Source of the DNA: Actinomycetes bacterium
Lineage (GTDB): Bacteria > Actinomycetota > Acidimicrobiia > Acidimicrobiales > JABEUL01
Assembly: GCA_021852345.1 (NCBI GenBank)
Contig: JAJZNL010000032.1
Coordinates: forward strand, 1 to 64,000
Direction: 5' to 3'
Length of the DNA stretch: 64,000 nucleotides
Positions 10,115 to 18,237 of this stretch are shown here, in pieces; the stretch's first letter is position 1, and each line of letters begins with the position of its first letter. The position numbers and the translations under genes are program-made. A model generated the notes under the pieces. That model did not search any database. It worked only from the letters and a program-made list of their open reading frames with translations, and was not told the DNA's origin.

Positions 10115-11593
10115 TTAGAACATATCAATCTCTGTTATTTTTGAACTGACGATACCGTCATCAAATTCAGTGTAAATTGTATTACCTCTATCAAGCTCAT
10201 TGACAGACTTCACCACATGTTTAGCCTCGGATCTGACCACTGCATAACCACGCTTTAAAATAGCTTTGGGATCGTAAGCCAACAGATTGGAACGTTTTAA
10301 ATTCAACATCTGCGTTTTGGATTTAAAAGCTGCATTTTGACCAACTAGAAGTGAACTTATAGAATTACGCAACTCTCTGTTGTTTGATTCAATTAAGTTA
10401 TGGGCGTGCAATGACAAAATCCCGCTTCTTGCCCTTAGCTCTCTGTTGGCTTCGACTGTAACCCCTATCGAACTTCCAATAAGATAGTTTCGAAGCGCCA
10501 TCAATTTTGATTCAGCATCTACGATAACTCCCCTGCCACCATCTTGCAGTTTGTGCCGCCGCAATTCCACACTAGTATTGGACGAATCTACTATTTTAGT
10601 TCCTTCTATATTTATTCTGTCTGTAAATTTTTCCAATTTAGCCGTATTATCCGTAATTTGAAAATTTACAAACGTAAAGATCATATTAAACTTTTCATGT
10701 AAATCATCGTAAAAACGTTGTACCATATTTACAATTTGCTGGCCGCACTCTGTTGGTGTAATAAAATATCTGCTGGCTACTTCATCGACAACTGACATAT
10801 CTTCGGTATGCCCGATCCCGGTAAAAACAGGTATGGAACAACTTGCGGCCGCCCGAGCAATGATTTCCGTATTAAATGCCGCTAAATCGTTTTGCGATCC
10901 TCCGCCTCGAACAATAACAACTATGTCGTTTTCGTTTATATCTACTCTTGAAAGAACTGCTGAAATTTTTAGAGGGGTCTCAGGTCCCTGTACTGGCACG
11001 GGATATTCCCTAATCTTAAAATTAAATTTCGATGTATTAATCTGCGTCATAAAATCAAGAAAACCTTGCGTGCCAGGCGAACCGACTAGTGCTACTTTTA
11101 ACGGAACCACAGGAATGGGAATTTGTTTATTCTTGTTGAGCAGACCCTCTTTGCCCAACTGTTCCATTAGCTTAAGTCGCGCTAACGCCATATCGCCGAT
11201 TAGACCGGCTACATCCAAATCGATGATCTGGAACTGTATTTGTGAGCGACTTGGGTAATATTTAACGTTGCCATTGACTTTAATAACGGTCCCTTTGGCG
11301 ATGCTGAGTTTACTAAGATTCAATTGATTTTTAATTCTGGAATAACTGCTTGACCAAATTACGCAATTGATGTTAGGCGAACTATTTGAAGTTGAATCGT
11401 GATCAGAAAGTTCAAAATAACAGTGTCCGTTTTTCTCGGTGACGTTATTGCTGATTTCCCCTTTAATCCAAATTGACGAATTAAAAGACTGCTTAAGTGC
11501 TAACTCCAATCGCGAGAATAGCTCCGTTACAGAAATAAACGGCTGCTCCCCCATTGCGTCAAACAAATTCATTGGGCTTTTAGGCGTTACCAT
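10115..11593 (-). CDS. xseA: exodeoxyribonuclease VII large subunit
   Basis: 492 aa; N-terminal OB fold (SVTELFSRLELALKQSFNSSIWIKGEISN), VIVRGGGSQNDLAAFN, FTGIGHTEDMSVVDEVASRYFITPTE. Confidence 0.93.
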   Translation of the reverse strand: MVTPKSPMNLFDAMGEQPFISVTELFSRLELALKQSFNSSIWIKGEISNNVTEKNGHCYFELSDHDSTSNSSPNINCVIWSSSYSRIKNQLNLSKLSIAKGTVIKVNGNVKYYPSRSQIQFQIIDLDVAGLIGDMALARLKLMEQLGKEGLLNKNKQIPIPVVPLKVALVGSPGTQGFLDFMTQINTSKFNFKIREYPVPVQGPETPLKISAVLSRVDINENDIVVIVRGGGSQNDLAAFNTEIIARAAASCSIPVFTGIGHTEDMSVVDEVASRYFITPTECGQQIVNMVQRFYDDLHEKFNMIFTFVNFQITDNTAKLEKFTDRINIEGTKIVDSSNTSVELRRHKLQDGGRGVIVDAESKLMALRNYLIGSSIGVTVEANRELRARSGILSLHAHNLIESNNRELRNSISSLLVGQNAAFKSKTQMLNLKRSNLLAYDPKAILKRGYAVVRSEAKHVVKSVNELDRGNTIYTEFDDGIVSSKITEIDMF

Positions 11594-11641
11594 TTACGTG
11601 ATTTCGTTTCAAAATATCTAATTAATCTAGCTTCTTAATTT

Positions 11642-12013
11642 TTAGGCCGCATCATGGGTCTTAGCTTGTCTTGATCCAAAATTAGCATTAGTTAAGCCTT
11701 GCCCAAACCTAAGTTCATTTAAAATTATAGAACAACTTTTAAGCAATGCTACCTGGATATCTATTCGACTTTGAGGGTTGAACCTATTTGTTGCAAGAAT
11801 ACCCAAAACCAGTTCATTTATGATCTTAATTTCGGACTTTAAATCAATTTTCATATAGATTATTGCATAATTTTTAAATCTCTTGACATATCGATCCTTT
11901 TCATCGTCATCCGACAAGATCACAACCGAAGGAATATAGACATTATCTAATTCTTTACTTTCCTTAAGAGCAGTTACCATCTTTATAAACAATTCTCTTT
12001 CCATGTAAGCCAT
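11642..12013 (-). CDS. hypothetical protein
   Basis: 123-aa ORF between xseA and rnpB; no recognised motif. Confidence 0.5.
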   Translation of the reverse strand: MAYMERELFIKMVTALKESKELDNVYIPSVVILSDDDEKDRYVKRFKNYAIIYMKIDLKSEIKIINELVLGILATNRFNPQSRIDIQVALLKSCSIILNELRFGQGLTNANFGSRQAKTHDAA

Positions 12014-12097
12014 TACCTTTTCTGCTTTTCAATTTTTATATCTGTTATCCAGTATGTCAGGTAAGTGTGTCAGCTTTAATGGACTAAAGTAATAATA

Positions 12098-12435
12098 GAC
12101 GAGTTGGCCGGGTGATTGCGGCTTTTCAGCTGAGGAAGGTCGGGGCTCCGCAGGACTAAGGTGCTGGTTAACGGCCAGTCAAGGCGACTTGAAGGAAAGT
12201 GCCACAGAGAATAGGTAGCCGATGGAAGTAACACAATTACTTCACAGGCGAATGTGAAAAGGTGCGGTAAGAGCGCACCAGCGACGGAGGTGACTTCGTC
12301 GGCTGGGTAAACCCCACTTGGAGCAAGGTCATATAGAAGTTTGATGTCCTGTCTTTAACTTCTGGTAGACCGCTTAGATGGATAATCACCCGGGTAATAC
12401 TACCCGACAGAACCCCGCCTACAGGCCAACTCGTC
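12098..12435 (+). ncRNA. rnpB: RNase P RNA (bacterial type A-like), divergent core
   Basis: 5' GACGAGTTGGCC pairs with 3' GGCCAACTCGTC; GAGGAAGGTCGGGGCTCC, GTGCCACAGAGAA, GGTGCGGTAAGAGCGCACC, GGGTAAACCCC...GGAGCAAGGTC, CTTAGATGGAT and GACAGAACCCCGCCTACAGGCC align to P RNA landmarks. Confidence 0.93.
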
Positions 12436-12456
12436 TCTTTTAATAAGCTGTCAATA

Positions 12457-13173
12457 TTAAAATGCCAATATACAACCGCACTGTTCGCAAAAGTTTAATT
12501 GGTCTTTGGCAGTTTTTATCCTATTTACTTCGGCTTGTGCAATATCAACACTGCAACCGGTACATTTATTGGTAATCAGTTTACCGACTGCAACCTGTTT
12601 GCCGCTGCCCCGAAGCTTCAGATAAGTTTCTAAAATGTCGTGGTCGATGTTTTGTTCCATTGAAGCGTACTTTCGATTAAGTTCATCTAGGCTCGATGTT
12701 AGTTTTTCCAACTGTTCAGATAGGTTACGTTTTATACTATTCAATTGGTCCATAATAACTCGTTTGTTGTCTTGGTTATCTGCAAGTATCTTCTGTAACG
12801 CTTCGAATTGATCCAACAAGTTCAATTCCTCGTCTTCAAGTCCACCTAATAAAACTTTCTGGTGCTCAACCTCCTTAGCCACCACCTGTAAATCTTTAGA
12901 CCCGAGTCCTTCTTGCTTATAAAGCCTGTCGTTTAGCTCATCAATCTTTGATTTTATTTTCATCGAACTGATTTCAATCTGTTCAATTTTGAGTGCCAGC
13001 AAGTCATGGTTTGATTTTAACTCTACGGCATCGGCACTGACTCGATTTAACTTTGACTCCAGTTCCTTGACATCTGCACTATTGCTGATTTCATGCATCT
13101 CATGTCTTATGGCATCACGCTCTAAATCAACAGACTGCAGTTCCAATAGATCATCAAAATTTAATTCCGTCAT
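12457..13173 (-). CDS. coiled-coil C4 zinc-ribbon protein (DUF164-like)
   Basis: 238 aa; long coiled coil and C-terminal KCTGCSVDI...NFCEQCGCIL. Confidence 0.85.
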   Translation of the reverse strand: MTELNFDDLLELQSVDLERDAIRHEMHEISNSADVKELESKLNRVSADAVELKSNHDLLALKIEQIEISSMKIKSKIDELNDRLYKQEGLGSKDLQVVAKEVEHQKVLLGGLEDEELNLLDQFEALQKILADNQDNKRVIMDQLNSIKRNLSEQLEKLTSSLDELNRKYASMEQNIDHDILETYLKLRGSGKQVAVGKLITNKCTGCSVDIAQAEVNRIKTAKDQLNFCEQCGCILAF

Positions 13174-14489
13174 AATGCCTTCAATGTAATATTTTGCAAG
13201 TTAGCCTCCAAATAATGTTTTGCTGCGATCAAAGCATCCGTATTTGAATTGTCAATCGTAGTAAGTGCTTTGTCGTAAGAAAACCACTCCACTTTTTGAC
13301 TTTCACCTATCGCTGGAGAAGGTTGACCTCCTGCAGTTGAAAATAAAAATCTCATATCAAGATGGCAATGTCCGTCGGGACCAGCAACTTCGGCCACATT
13401 AAGCAAAATCGGATCCGGGCTCAAGTCAATCATCTCCAAACCCGTCTCTTCCAAGGCCTCACGCTTAGCTGCATCATAAGGAGTCTCTAAAAAATCTAAA
13501 TGGCCGCCGGGTTGAACCCATGTTTTAAGTTTTAAGTGTTCGTGTAAAAGTACTCCCTTGTCGGAGACGATGATCGCCGAACCGGTTAGGTGTAAATTAG
13601 AACCTTCGGCAGAAAATATCTGCTCCCCGCTCTCAATGGCATCACAAATCTTCCATGCGGTTTTAAGTTCTGTATCGCTTTGTGTTATTTTAATACGTGT
13701 CTTAAGCAATCTTAAAATTTCTGCGTCTCGCTGGGCAGCGCGTGTCTTTTGCAGACGATTCATTAGGTCGTCTGCTATCTCCGAATTAATACCGACTATT
13801 GGATGTCGCCTGCAATTAAAGTCATAGACGTTCAGATCCCTTCCCATGAGTTCTTTGACGCTGCAACCAAGCAAACCTGCAATAAATATTCCGGCTCCGT
13901 AATCCCATATTGCCAATCCATCCAAACTGGCGTCAAAGTATGCCCCCAACGACCCCGTAGCCACGAATGCAATTTCTAAAGCCGCAGATCCAAGTGATCT
14001 GCTCTGCTTCCACCCCCCCCACTCCATGGGATAACCTGAAAAACTGACTACCGTTTCACTGAGCTGATTTTGCGGTAGATCATCTACCTTATCTCCGTTT
14101 AAATACACTCCAAAATCATTGGATCCGTAAAGCTCAAAATCAAATCTGTGTCCTGCGATAAAACCAAACACTGGTATGTTTTTAAATAAAATCAGAATGC
14201 TCGTGCAAAACAACGGTATCTTGTTTGATGCGTTCGTAGAACCGTCGACGGGATCTAAAATGGCGACATAATCCGAATCACTCTTTGTGACCCCAGATTC
14301 CTCACTCAAAACTCCGATGTTATATTCGTCAAATATCTCAAGACCGACATTATCGGCAATTATATCCAAAAAATATTGCCCCTGTCTGGTACCGATTCGT
14401 TTTAAATCTTCCAGAGACGATATGTTTTCATTAATTTTACATGATACCCTGCGACAGCATTCTAGAAGCTCAGAGGACGAATAATTCAT
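13170..14489 (-). CDS. inositol-monophosphatase-family / Nudix hydrolase fusion protein
   Basis: 439 aa; N-terminal LSEESG, LDPVDGSTN and WDYGAG (IMPase); C-terminal Nudix box GHLDFLETPYDAAKREALEETGLE; 4-nt overlap with the downstream gene. Confidence 0.85.
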   Translation of the reverse strand: MNYSSSELLECCRRVSCKINENISSLEDLKRIGTRQGQYFLDIIADNVGLEIFDEYNIGVLSEESGVTKSDSDYVAILDPVDGSTNASNKIPLFCTSILILFKNIPVFGFIAGHRFDFELYGSNDFGVYLNGDKVDDLPQNQLSETVVSFSGYPMEWGGWKQSRSLGSAALEIAFVATGSLGAYFDASLDGLAIWDYGAGIFIAGLLGCSVKELMGRDLNVYDFNCRRHPIVGINSEIADDLMNRLQKTRAAQRDAEILRLLKTRIKITQSDTELKTAWKICDAIESGEQIFSAEGSNLHLTGSAIIVSDKGVLLHEHLKLKTWVQPGGHLDFLETPYDAAKREALEETGLEMIDLSPDPILLNVAEVAGPDGHCHLDMRFLFSTAGGQPSPAIGESQKVEWFSYDKALTTIDNSNTDALIAAKHYLEANLQNITLKAL

Positions 14490-14851
14490 ATACCCTATAC
14501 TTTAATGAAAAACAATTGTCGTTTTTTTAACAATATCACTATCGGATCTCCCAATCCATTGCAAGACGATATTAAGAAGCTCTAAATTTTTTATTTACTA
14601 CAAATTTTAGGTAGTTTCCTTTTTTCGCCAAAGCCTCGAATGATGTTGCTACAATCTTACGAGCACCGGAATTGACTTGATCTAGTCATAAATCAATACT
14701 TTGCCCCCGAAGTGACAAAAAGAATGAATTTTTGAAGACTCCTTACAAACTTAAGGAAGGACTCGACCCCTTGATGCTTTAAGATGGAAGCAGATAATTA
14801 ATATACTTGATTATAAGTTAAATTCACGGCAACAATTGATAAGGAAAATAT

Positions 14852-15406
14852 ATGGCTGTCATCGACGTAGCAGGTTACATCACCGAACTGAAAGATCACT
14901 CGGTAGATCATGGATTTCATGTGCACGATGAGCGGCACTTTGTGGAGACCTACTCCCTATCACAATCATGGGAAGTCGACCTACATCCTGAGGAGGGATG
15001 CGGCGGTCCGTTGGACCTTCACCTATCCCTTGAAGTTGATCCTAGGACACTGCTTAATTTCGAAGACTTTATCATAGAACTTGACGATGATGACGATCCT
15101 TTTAGCGAGCATGCATTTCCTCTAAATTTTACATGGTCCATTCCGGCACTTCAAAATCCACCGGATTTATTACAGCTTGCCGTAAAATTGGCAGGAATCG
15201 GCGGAATTGAGCTTCCTATTGAAGTAAGTGCAATCGATTCTTTCAGCTCACCTACGGATGGATCTGAGCGTAGACTTACAATTGTCGCAAGAATTGAAGT
15301 AAAACTTACAAAAATATTAGCTGGCGAAGAGCTTATGTGCGAGATTTTTGACAAGGCTTTGGAAGTTAGCCAATATTTATTGGAACAACTTCCCGAATGG
15401 CTTTAA
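14852..15406 (+). CDS. hypothetical protein
   Basis: 184-aa ORF with RBS-like AAGGAAAA upstream; no recognised motif. Confidence 0.6.
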   Translation: MAVIDVAGYITELKDHSVDHGFHVHDERHFVETYSLSQSWEVDLHPEEGCGGPLDLHLSLEVDPRTLLNFEDFIIELDDDDDPFSEHAFPLNFTWSIPALQNPPDLLQLAVKLAGIGGIELPIEVSAIDSFSSPTDGSERRLTIVARIEVKLTKILAGEELMCEIFDKALEVSQYLLEQLPEWL

Positions 15407-15488
15407 CTTTTCTAAGACTAAACTTTAATTGGATTAAAGAAACTCCATTTGTATCCCAGGAAATAGCAAATTTAGATAGAGGTTAATT

Positions 15489-15866
15489 ATAAAACAATTA
15501 TCTGCCATCGGAGGGAAAACATCATTTTTAACAGTTGTTGTTTTATGTCTTACTGTTATTTTACTCTCGTCATGTACTTCAAATGAAGCCCGCTCAATGG
15601 CCAAACAAGCATGCACCTACGTCAATCAAAGCATTAAAGACTACAAACTAGGTACAAAAGACATAAACTCAAGTGCAAACCAACGTCTCTTAAAGCAAGC
15701 ATACATCGATTTAAGAGACGCAGTTCCTTTAGCGGCAAATGCAGCAGGCAACGACACCAGATGGCAGGCATTAGCCACAACGGTTTCTGAATCGGCACGA
15801 GTTCCAGAAAAATATTTAATTAATGCCTTAAGCGCACAGTGTCAAAGTGTCAATTACGAAGGTTAA
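15489..15866 (+). CDS. small lipoprotein, probably starting at a non-canonical ATA (or ATT 15486) codon
   Basis: The frame of the listed 15597..15866 ORF stays open upstream to TAG at 15477 and encodes (M)KQLSAIGGKTSFLTVVVLCLTVILLSSCTSNEARSM, a signal peptide with lipobox LSSC; GAGG at 15479-15482. Confidence 0.6.
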   Translation: MKQLSAIGGKTSFLTVVVLCLTVILLSSCTSNEARSMAKQACTYVNQSIKDYKLGTKDINSSANQRLLKQAYIDLRDAVPLAANAAGNDTRWQALATTVSESARVPEKYLINALSAQCQSVNYEG

Positions 15867-15924
15867 TATAATGTTGACAGATTTCCTTATCTGACCACTG
15901 TTGTACCCGTTAGTCCAAAACAGG

Positions 15925-17997
15925 TTATTTATTAATTACAATTCGAGGGATACTGGGAGTCAGTCGGTAATTTAACCCGATTTGTACAGCCAATGAAAAT
16001 AGATAAGGCGCAACATATTGTCCACCTTGCGGTTCGGCAAATGACGCTCCATTTGAAGATCGAACCGATGTTCCCTGTATGACAGATGAAAATTTTTGAT
16101 TCGGGTCAACGGTCTTATTTAAATCAAACAGATAAAACCAATGGGAGTTATTTTGAACTATTGTTCTAATAATGGAGTTAAATGAATTAACCTTGCTTTG
16201 AGTAGCAACCTGTGAAAGCGAACCTCCAAAATATGGCACCGTACAGTAGATTACCGGTAATCCCGCAGTTTGAAAAATATCGCCCAGGCCTGTTAACGAA
16301 TTGCTTAAGCTTACGTCGTAAGCGGCATTGCCAAGCCGATTCCATCCCGTATTCCAATTTGGTTGAAACACGGATGCTCCACCTACAACAACGATCACGA
16401 CGTCGGGGCTAAAATTTATGATTGCATTCTTAAAAATAGTATTCCAATCCGAACATTGATTTGATATATTGGGCTGTGACCGGCTTAAATTCACCGAATT
16501 TATCCCGACGTTTGAACAGTTAGGCAATCCGACATTATCTACAGTTGTTCCATAAAGAGACTCGTCGTGCTGAAGACCGACGGAAAGACTATAGGCCATA
16601 GAATCTCCAATAACAAGTACTCGAATTGGATCTCTGGCCGTTAAAGCGAACAAATCATTGTTAGAAGATTTTAAAGTCGAATAAGAGGTGGCCAGAGTCG
16701 TAACCACAAAGATTACCACAAGCACGGTTATAACTCCCGCAAAAGATACGACCACAGACTTTTTTATTCTTCTAAAATAGACTCCCGTAATAAAAGGACG
16801 TTCGATAAAAACAAGTGATATGCAAGCCAAGATAAAGGTCACAACTTCCTGTAAAATATAAAGCGGTACAGTATTTAGACCAGTATCATGATAAGTTAAA
16901 GCTACCCTTATCGGATATTGCCATAAAAATAACCCCAAAGAAAGATTGCCCAGCAATAAAAATACACGGTTTTTAACGATACTCATCAATTCGCTATTGG
17001 GGCAAAGAACCACAAAGGCTATTAAAACAGCCACAAACACATCAAAGACAAGAAATCCTCCTGCGAATACCCAATTTGAAAATCTTGTAGCATAGGCAGT
17101 CATAATCAATGAGACAATGAAAACATATGGGACAACAGAATCAAGCGTTGACCTGACCCATTCTTTGACTTCACCGTACATAGCCATTAAGAAAGCCAGC
17201 GCAGCGCCAATCATAAGTGCTTCTGAGCGGCTATCAGTAGAATAGTATCCCCCATTAATATTCGCACCGTGATTGTAAGCTGCAAACATCCTTGCCGCCG
17301 ACAATACGGCCAAGAATAAAGTCATACGAAATAGCAATCTATAGGTTTTGAGCCATTTGTACATCCCAACGACTATTAATGGCCAAAGAAGATAGAATTG
17401 CTCCAATATAGATAGAATCCAAATGTTTAGCAAACCGTTGTTGCCATCACTAACCTTATAAAAAGTAACGCCTTTTAAGACCGCCTGACCATTAACTAAT
17501 CCAAAATGCTGTGCGTGAGCTTCCAAACCGAATCGTGTAAAAATTAAATACCAATTAACTACCCCTAATAGTGCTGCAATACAATCTCCCCTAACCGATG
17601 AGATAATACTGCCAGCACCAAATATAGTTTCTGCGACGGCATACACAAAGATGACTGTTATCAGAGCTGGCAACACACGACGAACACGTGGAATCCAAAA
17701 CTTTACAAGTTTTATCCGACCAGACGTGTTAATTTCTTTAATTAATTTTCCAGTAATTAAATATCCGGAAAAGACAAAAAATGCATCAACCCAAATAAAA
17801 AAACCGCTAAAGCCGACTAACCCGGTGTCATAGAGCGCTACCAAAATCACAAATATGCCCCTTAGACCGTCCAAAGCGGGATTCCTTGCGATATTACCCT
17901 GTTTTCGCCTATTTGTACGAGATTTCTTATTGATATCAGAATCAGAATTTTCGTCAGGTAAAAACAGATCTTTAAATATTTTTAATTTATTTGGCAT
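15925..17997 (-). CDS. acyltransferase-3/SGNH family membrane protein with substituted active-site motifs
   Basis: 690 aa; NPALDGLRGIFVILVALYDTG...VDAFFVFSGYLIT; C-terminal VLVIGDSMAYS; paralogue of 18238..20199. Confidence 0.85.
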   Translation of the reverse strand: MPNKLKIFKDLFLPDENSDSDINKKSRTNRRKQGNIARNPALDGLRGIFVILVALYDTGLVGFSGFFIWVDAFFVFSGYLITGKLIKEINTSGRIKLVKFWIPRVRRVLPALITVIFVYAVAETIFGAGSIISSVRGDCIAALLGVVNWYLIFTRFGLEAHAQHFGLVNGQAVLKGVTFYKVSDGNNGLLNIWILSILEQFYLLWPLIVVGMYKWLKTYRLLFRMTLFLAVLSAARMFAAYNHGANINGGYYSTDSRSEALMIGAALAFLMAMYGEVKEWVRSTLDSVVPYVFIVSLIMTAYATRFSNWVFAGGFLVFDVFVAVLIAFVVLCPNSELMSIVKNRVFLLLGNLSLGLFLWQYPIRVALTYHDTGLNTVPLYILQEVVTFILACISLVFIERPFITGVYFRRIKKSVVVSFAGVITVLVVIFVVTTLATSYSTLKSSNNDLFALTARDPIRVLVIGDSMAYSLSVGLQHDESLYGTTVDNVGLPNCSNVGINSVNLSRSQPNISNQCSDWNTIFKNAIINFSPDVVIVVVGGASVFQPNWNTGWNRLGNAAYDVSLSNSLTGLGDIFQTAGLPVIYCTVPYFGGSLSQVATQSKVNSFNSIIRTIVQNNSHWFYLFDLNKTVDPNQKFSSVIQGTSVRSSNGASFAEPQGGQYVAPYLFSLAVQIGLNYRLTPSIPRIVINK

Positions 17998-18237
17998 GCT
18001 AGATCAATCAGATATTTGCAGTGTGTATTAATTCTAATTCAAAGGCATTTAAATCGGTGAACAAACGCTTAAGGTTGCCTTCAATTTTGAAATGAATATC
18101 CACAGTTAGCCAGTAACGTTATTCGAAAAGCGAATTAACCGCTTTTAAGCTGACATGTCAATTTTCGTTAGTCCATTGTTTTACGGATCAGCGTCGAATC
18201 TGGGCTATCTAAAATAATTAAGTCTAGAATTTTGAGA

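Noticed and set aside
10833-11258. 141-aa plus-strand ORF antisense to xseA
   Set aside because: Shadow ORF inside a well-supported xseA gene.
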